Source: Luteibacter jiangsuensis (GTDB lineage: Bacteria; Pseudomonadota; Gammaproteobacteria; Xanthomonadales; Rhodanobacteraceae). From it: DNA of 64,000 bases. Below are positions 49,076-59,139 of the stretch, piece by piece (the stretch's first letter is position 1; each line of letters opens with the position of its first letter). The notes beneath the pieces were generated by a model. That model ran no database searches and was not told the DNA's origin. It saw nothing but the letters and a program-made list of their open reading frames with translations. Where the stretch lies: NCBI RefSeq assembly GCF_011742555.1, contig NZ_JAAQQR010000012.1, positions 1 to 64,000 of the forward strand, in the 5' to 3' direction. The translations under genes and the position numbers were made by a program.

Positions 49076-49978
49076 TTAGCGCCGCCGGGGTGAACGTTGG
49101 GCGGAAGGCGCGGCCGGCGATGGCGCCTCGTTGGCCTCGTCGTTCACCAACCAGCTAAGGCGGTACTCCGATTCGCCCGCGGTTCCCAGAAGGCGAGGCA
49201 ACAGGCGCAGCGAATCGCGCAGGGTTTCATCGAGCTTCCACGGCGCGTTGACGATCACCATGCCGCTGCCGTTGAGGCGCAGCGGGGAATCGTCCGGCCG
49301 CAGGAGCACCTCGGCCACCAGCACACGCTTCGCCCCGCACCGGGTCAGCCAGCGATGAAACGGCTGCACATGGCTGCGCAGCTTGATCGGATACCACACG
49401 GCGTACATGCCGGTCGGCCACTTCTCCATGGCGGCCTTGAGGGCCTTCTCGATCACCCGGAACTCCGCTTCCTGCGCCTCGAACGGCGGGTCGATCAACA
49501 CGAGGCCGCGTTTTTCCTTCGGCGGCAGCAGGCCCTTCATCGCTTCGTACCCGTCGCGCTCGTGCACGTGCACGCGGCGGTCGTGGTGGAATACCTGGCG
49601 CAGCGCGGCGGCTTCTTCCGGATGCAGTTCGCAGAGCTGGGCGCTGTCGCCCTCGCGCATGAGGTGGGCGGCGAACCAGGGCGAGCCCGGGTAGTAGCGC
49701 ATGTCGTCCCCGTCGTTGCAGGCGCGGACGGTTTCGAGCCACTTCCACAGCAGCGGCGGCAGGCCGGTGGCGGTGCGCAGCACGCCGAAGCCTTCGTCGG
49801 CCTCGGCGGTCTTGCGGGCTTCGACGCTGCGAAGGTCGTAGCGACCGCGGCCGGCATGCGTGTCGACGTAGCAGAAGGGCGTGGCCTTCTGCTTGAGCGC
49901 GTCGAGCAGGGCCACGAGCACCATGTGTTTGAGGACGTCGGCAAAGTTGCCGGCGTGGTAGGCGTGGCGATAGTTCAT
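49076..49978 (-). CDS. rlmJ: 23S rRNA (adenine-2030-N6)-methyltransferase RlmJ
   Basis: A 300-residue SAM-dependent N6-adenine methyltransferase. The N-terminus MNYRHAYHAGNFADVLKH is nearly invariant in RlmJ. The SAM loop is YVDTHAGRGRYDL, and the catalytic motif IV is DPPF in GLVLIDPPFE. A C-terminal extension of about 20 residues (Pro/Ala/Arg rich) goes beyond the E. coli protein of about 280 residues. It modifies A2030 of 23S rRNA. It is the first gene of an rlmJ-slp run on the minus strand. Confidence 0.95.
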   Translation of the reverse strand: MNYRHAYHAGNFADVLKHMVLVALLDALKQKATPFCYVDTHAGRGRYDLRSVEARKTAEADEGFGVLRTATGLPPLLWKWLETVRACNDGDDMRYYPGSPWFAAHLMREGDSAQLCELHPEEAAALRQVFHHDRRVHVHERDGYEAMKGLLPPKEKRGLVLIDPPFEAQEAEFRVIEKALKAAMEKWPTGMYAVWYPIKLRSHVQPFHRWLTRCGAKRVLVAEVLLRPDDSPLRLNGSGMVIVNAPWKLDETLRDSLRLLPRLLGTAGESEYRLSWLVNDEANEAPSPAAPSAQRSPRRR

Positions 49979-50035
49979 CGCGGGATTATAGGCGGTCCCC
50001 CCGCGGGCAGGGGCACGAATGACGCGGGCCGGCGA

Positions 50036-50653
50036 TCAATACCCGAAGGTGACACGCTTCCTCGGTGCGTCACCTTTTTCGACGCGATCCAGTACGCCGA
50101 TGGCGAAATCGGCCGTCGAGATGAAGCTCTCGCCGTTCGCGTCCTGCAGTACCTGGTCGCCGCCGACGCGGAACACGCCCTTGCGCTCGCCGGGAGCGAT
50201 CAACTTCGAGGGGCTGGCGTAGGTCCAGTCGACGTTCGCCTTGCTGGCGCGAAACGCCTCGTAGGCTGCGATCTGCGCCTGGGCGATGCCTTTCCATGCC
50301 TCGGGGAAGGCGGGATCGTCGATGACCCGCACGCCCGGCGCGGTTTCCAGGCCACCCGCACCGCCGACCCAGACGAAGCGGCGCACGCCGGCCGAGTCGA
50401 GGGCGGACAGCAGGGACTGCGCCTGCGAGCGCGTATCGCCGCTGAGGCTGGCGATGGCGGCCTCGGCACCGGCCAGCGCCGAGGCCAGCGACGCAGGATC
50501 GTTCACATCGCCCTTCACCACGCGCAAGCCGCCACGGGCGGCGATCCGGGAAGGGTCGCGGGCCACCGCGGTCACCTCGTGACCACGGGAAAGAGCCTCG
50601 TCGAGGATGACCTGGCCGATGTTGCCGGTGGCGCCGAAGAGCACGATCTTCAT
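50036..50653 (-). CDS. NAD(P)-binding Rossmann protein (NmrA/YwnB-like)
   Basis: A 205-residue single-domain protein with the atypical short-chain-dehydrogenase fold. The dinucleotide loop is VLFGATGNIGQV, followed by strands ending VTAVARDPSRI and RVVKGDVND. A WVGGAGGLETAPG block and WTYASPSKLI follow in the substrate-side region. The Tyr-x-x-x-Lys dyad is absent, as in the NmrA/YwnB group. It could be a redox-sensing or quinone-related protein. The start (ATG 50653) is followed at once by the glycine motif. It is divergent from a LysR regulator, a common pairing. Confidence 0.78.
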   Translation of the reverse strand: MKIVLFGATGNIGQVILDEALSRGHEVTAVARDPSRIAARGGLRVVKGDVNDPASLASALAGAEAAIASLSGDTRSQAQSLLSALDSAGVRRFVWVGGAGGLETAPGVRVIDDPAFPEAWKGIAQAQIAAYEAFRASKANVDWTYASPSKLIAPGERKGVFRVGGDQVLQDANGESFISTADFAIGVLDRVEKGDAPRKRVTFGY

Positions 50654-50737
50654 GTCGTATGTCCTTGGATGGGAAGCGATCGGCGACAGCATGGACCCCT
50701 CGTCGTTGCGGAAAAATGTGCTTTTGGGCGATTCATC

Positions 50738-50754
50738 GTAAAGTAGTGCTTTAC
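50738..50754. promoter_or_regulatory. LysR-type operator in a divergent promoter
   Basis: GTAAAG (50738-50743) and CTTTAC (50749-50754) are exact reverse complements five bases apart, and contain the T-N11-A pattern of LysR-regulator sites. TACAAT at 50752-50757 could be the -10 box for the LysR gene. The element lies between the divergent NAD(P)-binding protein gene and the LysR gene, so control of both is likely. Confidence 0.5.
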
Positions 50755-50769
50755 AATCGGATGCCTTCC

Positions 50770-51708
50770 ATGGCCCTGGCGAACATCAACCTCAACCGCT
50801 TCGCCGTGTTCGTCGCCCTGGTGAGGGCCGGCTCGTTCACCGCCGCGTCCGAGCAACTGGGCATGACCAAGGCCATGGTCAGCCAGCACATCGCGAAGCT
50901 GGAGGAGGAGCTGGGCGTGACCCTGCTCGTGCGCAGCACGCGACGGATGTCTCTCACAGAGGCTGGCGAGCGGTTCCACGAAGATTGCGTGCGGGTCATG
51001 GCCGACGCCGAGGCGGCGGTCAGCCGGCTCGACGAACGCCGCGATACCCCCATGGGTGTATTGCGCGTGGCCGCCGCCGGCGACCATGGCCCGGCCATCG
51101 TTGCGCCCGCGCTCGCCGCCTTCGCCTCGCTGCATCCGCAGGTGAGCGTGGAACTGGTGGTGAGCGACGAGATCGCCGACCTCATCGCCGAGCGTTTCGA
51201 CCTGTCCATCCGCATCGGCTGGCTGCGCGACTCGAGCCTGCGCGCCGCGCGGCTGTCCACGTTCCGCCAGTGCCTGGTCGCTTCCCCCGCTTATGTCGCG
51301 CGGCGAGGCGCGCCCTCGGTTCCCGACGAGCTCGCCGCGCATGACTGGGTTTCGCTCAGCGTGCTGTCGTCGCCCACGCGATGGACGTTCACCGATGGCG
51401 CGGGCGTGGAGCACACGGTGCGCACGCGTCCGGTCGCCAGCGCCAACAGCACGCTGGCTGCACATGCGTTCGTCGTGGCGGGCCTTGGCATCTCCGTACT
51501 GCCGGACTACGTCGTGGATGCGGATCTCGCGACGGGGCGGCTTGTGCCGCTGCTGGACGGCTACCGTTTGCCCGACGGCGGAGTGCATGCCGTGTATCCC
51601 GGCAAGCAGACGTCGGTGAAGGTGCGAGCGTTCATCGATCTGTTGCGGGAGCGAATGTCGCGCGGGCGGAAGGCGATCAGGACACCTGACTGCCCAGGCG
51701 CAGGTTGA
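50770..51708 (+). CDS. LysR-family transcriptional regulator
   Basis: A 312-residue regulator. The helix-turn-helix spans residues about 8-65 (FTAASEQLGMTKAMVSQHIAKLEEELGVTLLVRSTRRMSLTEAG), and the effector-binding domain about 95-300. The ATG at 50770 (MALANINLNRF) is preferred to one at 50761 because the likely -10 box, TACAAT, would place transcription start just before it. The product resembles the group found divergent from NmrA/quinone-oxidoreductase-like genes. Its 3' end overlaps the convergent acidic protein gene by 32 bases. The effector is unknown. Confidence 0.85.
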   Translation: MALANINLNRFAVFVALVRAGSFTAASEQLGMTKAMVSQHIAKLEEELGVTLLVRSTRRMSLTEAGERFHEDCVRVMADAEAAVSRLDERRDTPMGVLRVAAAGDHGPAIVAPALAAFASLHPQVSVELVVSDEIADLIAERFDLSIRIGWLRDSSLRAARLSTFRQCLVASPAYVARRGAPSVPDELAAHDWVSLSVLSSPTRWTFTDGAGVEHTVRTRPVASANSTLAAHAFVVAGLGISVLPDYVVDADLATGRLVPLLDGYRLPDGGVHAVYPGKQTSVKVRAFIDLLRERMSRGRKAIRTPDCPGAG

Positions 51709-52210
51709 TGCCCAGTTCCGTCGCGACGACGCGCATCGCCTCGTCGTCGCGCGACTGCGTGATCCACCCGGCGTAGACGTCGTCCTCGTCCGCCTCGCGG
51801 GCCCATAGCGTGTATCCGTGCTGGTTCAACTGGTCGAACGCGCGGGAGAAGATTTCAGGGCCGTCGACCTCTTCGTGGAACTCGTCGTCGTCCGGGTCGC
51901 CGTCCCAGTCGATGGAAAGGTTCCAGCGGCTCGCCAGTTCGTTGATCGCCTCGACCAGCGTGCGCGTGTCGTCGGCGTCCACTTCGAATCCGGAGCGCCA
52001 GTCGGTGACCTGGGCCACGATCCGTACCGGATCGTCGTCGCCTTCTTCTTCCACGGTGTCGCGGTAGGCGGAGAACTGCTGCATCGCGCTGTCCTCGTCG
52101 CCTGGATTGATCAGCATCAGAAGGCGCCAGACCTGCGATTCGGTCGACTCGTTGTCGTCCTCGTCCTCATAGCCGTCGTCCTGGTCGAAATCGTCGTCGT
52201 AGGAAGCCAT
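51677..52210 (-). CDS. very acidic conserved protein (DUF6630-like)
   Basis: A 177-residue soluble protein with an extremely acidic N-terminus (residues 1-25, mostly Asp and Glu) and acidic patches throughout. The body reads SQVWRLLMLINPGDEDSAMQQF, RIVAQVTDWRSGFEVDADD, LASRWNLSIDWDGDPDDDEF and GYTLWAREADEDDVYAGWITQSRDDEAM. That pattern is recalled from unnamed Xanthomonadales proteins labelled DUF6630; the label is uncertain. It has no signal peptide and no catalytic motif. The 3' end overlaps the LysR gene on the other strand. Confidence 0.6.
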   Translation of the reverse strand: MASYDDDFDQDDGYEDEDDNESTESQVWRLLMLINPGDEDSAMQQFSAYRDTVEEEGDDDPVRIVAQVTDWRSGFEVDADDTRTLVEAINELASRWNLSIDWDGDPDDDEFHEEVDGPEIFSRAFDQLNQHGYTLWAREADEDDVYAGWITQSRDDEAMRVVATELGINLRLGSQVS

Positions 52211-52397
52211 GGGTGGGTTCTCGATGGGGGAGTGCAGTATCGCCCATCCCCGGCCGTCGGTCTAAGTGGTTGATCCGAATCCGCCCGCTGCGGATATGCC
52301 GAAATTTCTTATTGACCCGAATCGGCAAACGCGTTGTGCTTCGTTTAGCCGTCCAATCGGCTCGGCCGTGACGGCCGGCATCAAAGGGGGAATACCT

Positions 52398-52817
52398 ATG
52401 AACGCCATTGTTTTCGTTCGGGCGGCGGGGGCCGCCGCCATGCTCTTGCTTGCCGCCGGCTCCGCTGCCGCCCGATCGGACGAGCCGCCGCCGGACACGA
52501 TCTGCACGGTGCTGGGAACCGCGGCGCGCTATGTGGGAACCACGGTCACGGTGCGCGGCGTCGCCACCACCGAGGGAAAGGTCACCACGCTGACGGATGC
52601 GCAGTGCAAGGGCGTCGTGAACCTCACCATGGACGATGCCGCCGGACGCAAGCGTGACGTCGTGTCGTTCCGCCGTACGGTCTCCGAGAAGGGCGTGCGC
52701 GCCGACGCCACGATCTTCGGCCGTTTCGAGGCGACCGGCGACGCGCGCGTGCCCTACGCGATCGACGTGTACAGCGTGCGCGACGTGAACGAACTGCCCG
52801 CCGCCGAGGGTGGCTGA
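52398..52817 (+). CDS. exported beta-rich hypothetical protein (possible OB fold)
   Basis: A 139-residue protein from ATG 52398, with AAAGGGGG upstream. The signal peptide ends near AAARSDE. The remaining 110 residues alternate short strands: CTVLGTAARYVGTTVTVRGVATT, KVTTLTDAQCKGVVNLTM, ATIFGRFEATGD and a final YAIDVYSVRDV. That periodicity suggests a small OB-like beta barrel. The two Cys may form a disulfide. Its stop lies 94 bases before the M1 peptidase gene on the same strand. Function unknown. Confidence 0.6.
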   Translation: MNAIVFVRAAGAAAMLLLAAGSAAARSDEPPPDTICTVLGTAARYVGTTVTVRGVATTEGKVTTLTDAQCKGVVNLTMDDAAGRKRDVVSFRRTVSEKGVRADATIFGRFEATGDARVPYAIDVYSVRDVNELPAAEGG

Positions 52818-52911
52818 GCCCGAATGGCGACTTGCCGGTCGTGACTTTCGGCCTATATCGGGCCCGCTCACGGAGACGCAATCTCGTGCGCTTCCAGGGG
52901 AGGGTGGATCG

Positions 52912-55146
52912 ATGCGCCGCGAGGCAGCCAGAATCGTTCGTTGGACCGTTGCAGGCGCGCTCCTGTTTGCCGGTGGCGTATCGGCCCAGGTGCCCCCAGG
53001 GCAGCTACCGGCCGCGGCTTCCACCACGGCGGCTCCTGTCAGCGTAGCGCCCCCGGCGGAGATTCCCTTCGCCTCGGCCCATGCGGCCTTCGTTCGCACG
53101 CCGAGCGCACCGCAAGCGTGGGGCGGACCCCGTTCGGGGAACGAAGCCACCCTTTCCGATCGTGTGGTGTCCTACCGCATCCAGGCCCGGCTGGACCCGG
53201 ACAAGCACACCGTCGATGGCAGGCAGCAGCTGACCTGGCGCAACCGCAGCGACCGGCCGGTTTCGGCGGTATTCCTGCATCTGTACCTCAATGCCTTCGA
53301 GGGCGAAGGCAGCACCTTCTTCACCGAGCGCCGCCTGTTGGCCGCGCATGGTGGATCGCGCGGCATCGCGCCGGTCAAGAAGGGCGAATGGGGTTACATC
53401 GACCTCGGCCATGTCGAGCAAGATGGTGCCACGCTGGCATGGCGCTACGTGCATCCGGACGGTGGACCGGAAACGGACCATACCGTCGTGCGCGTGGACC
53501 TCGCTCAGCCGGTGCCGGCGGGCGGCAGCGTCACGCTGGACATGAGCTTCCACAGCCAGTTGCCACGCGTGATCCTGCGCACGGGCTACGTCGGCAAGTT
53601 CCACCTGGTGGGCCAGTGGTTCCCGAAGATCGGCGTATTGGAACTGGCAGGTGAGCGTGGGGCCACCGAGCCACGCTGGAACGTTCACGAGTTCCACTTC
53701 AACAGCGAGTTCTACGCCGACTTCGGCGAGTACGACGTGCGGCTGAGTGCACCGAAGGATTACGTCGTGGCCGCCGTCGGCGAACAGCAGGGCGCTCCCG
53801 TGCAGGAAGGCCAGGATCTGACCTGGCATTTCATCCAGGGCGACGTGCACGACTTCGCCTGGATGGCCGCGCCGGGATACCGGACGCTGGACGGCGAATA
53901 CACGGGGCCGGGGAGCCCCAAGGTCAAGGTGCGGGTGGTCTATCCGCCCGAATACGAAGCCAGCGCGAAGCCGGTGCTCAAGGCGTCGCTCGACTCGCTG
54001 GCATACTTCTCCCAGACCCTCGGCCCGTATCCGTACAAGACACTCACGGCCGTCGTGCCCCCGTTCAACGCGGCGGAGGCGGGCGGCATGGAATACCCCA
54101 CGTTCTTCACGGCCGACAGCTTTCGCGAGATAAAGCCGAAAACGCTGGACGAGTACCTGCTGGATTTCGTCACCATCCACGAGTTCGGGCACGGCTACTT
54201 CTACGGCCTGCTCGCGTCCAACGAGTTCGAGGAGCCCATGCTCGACGAGGGCCTGAACGAGTACTGGGACGACCGCATGCTGCGCGAACGCGGGCAGAAG
54301 GTGTACCTCACCAGGCCGCTCTGGCAGTTTTTCGGCGTGGAGCCGCCACTCGATGCGTTCGAGCTGGAGCGCATGGTCGCGCGATTGCGCCATCCGTCCG
54401 ATCCGCTGGGCGAGAACGCCTGGGACCGCCTGTCGAGCGCCGACTACGGCACCGTCTACTCGCGCACGGCCACGGCCATGCACGATCTGGAAGAGCGCCT
54501 CGGGAAAGGCGTGACCGAAAAGGCCTTCCGCCAGTACTACGCGAACTGGCACTTCCGTCATCCGGGGACGGGCGATCTGCAGGCCACGCTCGCCGATGTC
54601 TCCGGCAAGCCGGAGGTGGTGGCGCAGGTGTTCGATCGATATGTCTACGGCACCGAACGCATCGACGACAGCGTCGGCGACATCGTGAGCGAAGAGGTGT
54701 TGCCGCTCGCCGGCACGCGCATCAAGGACGGCCGTCGCGAGGAAGTCACCACCGACGCCAACGACGAGGCGATCCGGAAGCAACGCGACGCCTGGGACAA
54801 GGCGCATCCGCATGCCGGGCCCGGCACAGGCCCGTTTCCATGGAAGACGATCGTCACGGTGCGTCGGGACGCCTCGCCGGTACCCCAGACCCTCAAGGTC
54901 ACCTTTGCCGACGGCTCCTCGGAATCCGTGCGTTGGAACGACGACCGCCGCTGGGCGCGCTTCGTGTTCGTGAAACCGGTGAAAGGTGCGTCGGCCGAAC
55001 TCGATCCAGAGCGAAAGATCTACCTCGATTCCGACAAGCTCAACGACAGCCGAACGGTAGACGCCAATCACGCGGCATCGAAACGTTGGGGAGCCGACAT
55101 CGCCGCACTTCTGCAGGGCCTCTATTCGCTCCTGGGGACGCTATGA
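52912..55146 (+). CDS. exported M1-family metallopeptidase
   Basis: A 744-residue protein; ATG 52912 follows GGAGGGTGGATCG, a good ribosome-binding site. The signal peptide ends near GGVSAQVPPG. The zinc site is HEFGH (His423, Glu424, His427) with the third ligand Glu446 at the standard spacing (DEGLNEYW). AEAGGMEYPTFF is the GxMEN-type exopeptidase region, here GGMEY. The N-terminal beta domain carries LDPDKHTVDGRQQLTWRNRS, an APN-type saddle. It lacks a recognisable ERAP1-like C-terminal domain, so it belongs to the shorter bacterial M1 group. It should act on peptides in the periplasm. Coupled by overlap (ATGA) to the next gene. Confidence 0.85.
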   Translation: MRREAARIVRWTVAGALLFAGGVSAQVPPGQLPAAASTTAAPVSVAPPAEIPFASAHAAFVRTPSAPQAWGGPRSGNEATLSDRVVSYRIQARLDPDKHTVDGRQQLTWRNRSDRPVSAVFLHLYLNAFEGEGSTFFTERRLLAAHGGSRGIAPVKKGEWGYIDLGHVEQDGATLAWRYVHPDGGPETDHTVVRVDLAQPVPAGGSVTLDMSFHSQLPRVILRTGYVGKFHLVGQWFPKIGVLELAGERGATEPRWNVHEFHFNSEFYADFGEYDVRLSAPKDYVVAAVGEQQGAPVQEGQDLTWHFIQGDVHDFAWMAAPGYRTLDGEYTGPGSPKVKVRVVYPPEYEASAKPVLKASLDSLAYFSQTLGPYPYKTLTAVVPPFNAAEAGGMEYPTFFTADSFREIKPKTLDEYLLDFVTIHEFGHGYFYGLLASNEFEEPMLDEGLNEYWDDRMLRERGQKVYLTRPLWQFFGVEPPLDAFELERMVARLRHPSDPLGENAWDRLSSADYGTVYSRTATAMHDLEERLGKGVTEKAFRQYYANWHFRHPGTGDLQATLADVSGKPEVVAQVFDRYVYGTERIDDSVGDIVSEEVLPLAGTRIKDGRREEVTTDANDEAIRKQRDAWDKAHPHAGPGTGPFPWKTIVTVRRDASPVPQTLKVTFADGSSESVRWNDDRRWARFVFVKPVKGASAELDPERKIYLDSDKLNDSRTVDANHAASKRWGADIAALLQGLYSLLGTL

Positions 55147-56051
55147 ACACCCGTCAACGACGCTCCTCCATCGCGGCCATCGGTGGCGCCAGCGTCGCGG
55201 GATTGCAGTGGCGCCTTATGCTCCTGTGGATCTTCGTGACCCTTCTTCCGACGATGGTGGTGGCACTGCCGGTGTGGCGTGTGCTCGACGACCTTCTGGG
55301 GCATTCCGTGCATGCCGACGCGTGGGCCCGGCATTTCGACGGCCTCATGTTCGGCGACGTCATAGCGGCCTTCCGGAACGATCATGGCTGGACCGGCATG
55401 GCGTTCGTCGCAGGCATGCTGCTGACATGGCTCACCGCGCCGTTCCTCGCCGGCATGATCGTGGCGGGTGGACGCGCTCATCGCGCCCTGGACTTCGGTG
55501 CGCTGCTGCAAGGCGGGGCGGCCCAATACGGGCGCATGCTGCGCCTGTCGTTCCTGGCTCTGATTCCGTACGGCCTCTCGGTCGCCGCGGCTCTGGGCGC
55601 ATCGTCGTTTGCGGACGACAGGATTGACGCCGCCGTTCTGGCTTCCAGTGCCGACTGGTACCGGCATGGTGCGTCGGCCGTGGCGCTACTGTCCTTCGTC
55701 ATCGCGCAGGCCATCGTGGAATCGGCGCGAGCGCAGTTCATTGCCGACTTCGGGCTTCGCTCCGCGTTCCTGGCGCTGGGACGCGGCTTCATGCAATTCG
55801 TTCGCCGCCCGCTCGCGACATTGTTCGTCTATCTGGCGATCACGCTGGTCGGCGGCGTCCTGCTGGTGGCGATCGCGTTCTGGCGCGGCCATACGACCGC
55901 CACCGGTAGCGGGCTGCCACTCGGCATGCTCATCGTGCAACTGGGTGTGATCGTGGTCGCCTGGATGCGTACCGCACGGCTGCTGGCACTGGCCGGCCTT
56001 GCGACGGCGAATCCCCGTCGCCGCCGCAGCGACTTCGCTCCGGCGCTTTAG
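55143..56051 (+). CDS. multi-span membrane protein, partner of the M1 peptidase
   Basis: A 302-residue integral membrane protein starting within the last codon of the peptidase gene. Six hydrophobic segments are visible (about 23-43, 85-108, 134-155, 172-195, 220-243 and 250-280), separated by Arg-rich loops. The segment AALGASSFADDR and the basic C-terminus (NPRRRRSDF) suggest the tail stays in the cytoplasm. No transporter signature is recognised. The overlap with the peptidase gene implies translational coupling and possibly a joint function, for example processing or sensing at the inner membrane. Confidence 0.6.
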   Translation: MNTRQRRSSIAAIGGASVAGLQWRLMLLWIFVTLLPTMVVALPVWRVLDDLLGHSVHADAWARHFDGLMFGDVIAAFRNDHGWTGMAFVAGMLLTWLTAPFLAGMIVAGGRAHRALDFGALLQGGAAQYGRMLRLSFLALIPYGLSVAAALGASSFADDRIDAAVLASSADWYRHGASAVALLSFVIAQAIVESARAQFIADFGLRSAFLALGRGFMQFVRRPLATLFVYLAITLVGGVLLVAIAFWRGHTTATGSGLPLGMLIVQLGVIVVAWMRTARLLALAGLATANPRRRRSDFAPAL

Positions 56052-56054
56052 GGC

Positions 56055-56597
56055 TTAGCCGACGCGGCGCACGGCGCGGTGCGGCGGGTAGTACGCGAAC
56101 AGGTGCGTCGCGCCGCCGAGGAAGTCGATGTTGTCGATGTGTTCGCCGCCAAGGCGCTCAGCGACGTGGTCGGAGGCCTCGTTGCCGATGCGGACCAGGC
56201 TGATCACACGCTGTGCGTGCATCTGATTCCAGGCAAAGTCGAGAATGGCCTCGCCGGCTTCCGTGGCGTAACCGTGATGGCGGTGCTCGGGCTTCAGCAT
56301 CCAGCCCAGTTCGAGGTCGGGCCAGCCTTCGGGTTTCATGAGGCCGGCGCGGCCGATGAATTCGCCCGTTTCCTTCAGCTCGATGGCCCACATGCCGCAG
56401 CCGCGCAGCGCCCAGTGGCCCAGCAACATGGCCATGGACCGCCATGCGTTCATGCGGTCGAGCGGTTGGCCGTCGCCGATCCAGCGCGTGCTATCGGCGT
56501 CCGCGAGCATGGCCGCGTAATCGTCGAAGTGGCGTTCGGTGAGGGCGGTGAGCCGCAGGCGCGGTGTTTCCAGAACGGGGATGTCTGCTATTGCCAT
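56055..56597 (-). CDS. GNAT acetyltransferase, RimJ/RimL type
   Basis: A 180-residue GNAT-fold enzyme: LETPRLRLTALTERHFDDYAAML at the N-terminus, FIGRAGLMKPEGWPDLELGWMLKPEHRHHGYATEAGEAIL covering the acetyl-CoA region, where the family's R/Q-x-x-G/A appears as HRHHGYATEA, and IGNEASDHVAERLG near the end. RimJ/RimL-type enzymes acetylate N-termini of ribosomal proteins or small amines; the substrate here is unknown. It is convergent with the membrane protein at 55143-56051, with three bases between the stops. Its neighbour upstream on the same strand is a SET-domain protein, 15 bases away. Confidence 0.85.
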   Translation of the reverse strand: MAIADIPVLETPRLRLTALTERHFDDYAAMLADADSTRWIGDGQPLDRMNAWRSMAMLLGHWALRGCGMWAIELKETGEFIGRAGLMKPEGWPDLELGWMLKPEHRHHGYATEAGEAILDFAWNQMHAQRVISLVRIGNEASDHVAERLGGEHIDNIDFLGGATHLFAYYPPHRAVRRVG

Positions 56598-56612
56598 CGA
56601 AGTGACCAGGTG

Positions 56613-57074
56613 TCAGCCGAGCAGGAGGGCCAGCGCGCGGGTGCTTTGCGCGAGGCTTTCCTGCCAGGACAAGCCGGTTATTTTCTCACCAGTGGCCGCG
56701 TCATGGAAGCTCTCATCCTGGCCCGGTGCGAGAAGGTGGCGGTAATCCACCGTGATTTCAGTACCTTGTGGCAGGTCTTTGGCGGCGAAGATGAAGCCAA
56801 GGTGCCAGAGCCCCGTCGGATCGAAGCTGTGGTTCACATAGCACTCGTCGGGCCATTCCGGCGACACGGTATAGCGGTCTTCGAACCAGCGCGCCGCGGC
56901 GTGCAGGTCGGCGGCGAGCGCGGGAGAGCCCGTGATCTCGGCCCAGCCGTAGGTGCGATCGATCTGGTCGGGCGCCGTGACGATGCGTCCGGCCGCCACG
57001 AATTCGTCGACGAAAAGGCCCTTGCCGGCGCCGGGGATGGCGGAGTCGGCGATACGGTAACGCGGCAGGATCAT
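56613..57074 (-). CDS. SET-domain protein (protein-lysine methyltransferase-like)
   Basis: A 153-residue protein formed almost entirely of a SET domain: AIPGAGKGLFVDEF at the start, ECYVNHSFDPTGLWH with the NHS motif that binds SAM, and GTEITVDYRHLL with the conserved Asp-Tyr. There is no post-SET cysteine cluster. Bacterial SET proteins of this size occur sporadically and their substrates are mostly unknown. ATG 57074 is chosen, with AGGGG a short way upstream; a start eight codons earlier has no ribosome-binding site. It is followed by the GNAT gene 15 bases on. Confidence 0.78.
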   Translation of the reverse strand: MILPRYRIADSAIPGAGKGLFVDEFVAAGRIVTAPDQIDRTYGWAEITGSPALAADLHAAARWFEDRYTVSPEWPDECYVNHSFDPTGLWHLGFIFAAKDLPQGTEITVDYRHLLAPGQDESFHDAATGEKITGLSWQESLAQSTRALALLLG

Positions 57075-57185
57075 CGCTTCATCAAGCCCCTGTTCCATGC
57101 GGCGGCACACGTGGCGGCCCCGCACTGGGCGCGAGTGTAGCGCTTTCGCCGCGGGTGGGAAGGCCCGCCCGCGGCGGACACTCGA

Positions 57186-57503
57186 TCAGTCTTCCTCGCT
57201 GCCCTTGGGCTTGCGCTGGCTTTTCGCCTTCTTGGCCGGCTTGGCGCCGTCCACCTGGATGGCGTCGCGGTTACGGTCGACGAGGGCGGCGCCGATGCCC
57301 TTGACCTCGGCGAGTTGGTCGGCGGACTCGAAGGCGCCGTTGGCTTCGCGCCAGGCCACGATGGCCTGGGCCTTGGCCATGCCGACGCCGTCGAGCGACT
57401 GCGCCAGGGTGGCGGCGTCGGCGGTATTGATGTTCACGGGCGTCGATGCGAGGGCCAGCGGCGACAGCAGAAGGCCCGCGAGGGCGATAACAAGACGTTT
57501 CAA
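57186..57503 (-). CDS. comEA: ComEA-like helix-hairpin-helix DNA-binding protein
   Basis: A 105-residue exported protein. The start chosen is TTG 57503, because AGGAG lies seven bases upstream; an ATG five codons earlier (57518) overlaps that site and lacks one of its own. From TTG the product has a clean signal peptide ending at LALASTP. The mature protein is the paired helix-hairpin-helix: PVNINTADAATLAQSLDGVGMAKAQAIVAWREANGAFESADQLAEVKGIG. A Lys/Arg tail follows. ComEA binds DNA in the periplasm during uptake; here it is alone, without comEC nearby. Confidence 0.85.
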   Translation of the reverse strand: MKRLVIALAGLLLSPLALASTPVNINTADAATLAQSLDGVGMAKAQAIVAWREANGAFESADQLAEVKGIGAALVDRNRDAIQVDGAKPAKKAKSQRKPKGSEED

Positions 57504-57696
57504 GATGGTGCTCCTCATGGTGGCGCCGGATGGCGCTGGGGCACTCTGCGGTGCGCCGGAGGGCGCGCGAACCGGCGCGAGCCCGAACGGCGCGTGCGTC
57601 GTTCCCACCACACCGTGGCCATGGTTTCCGACATGATCCAGGGCGCCACCGTCGTCGCTGTTACAATCGGCCTTTGTCGAACGAGCCTGGCCCCTC

Positions 57697-59135
<1,439 letters not shown>

Positions 59136-59139
<4 letters not shown>

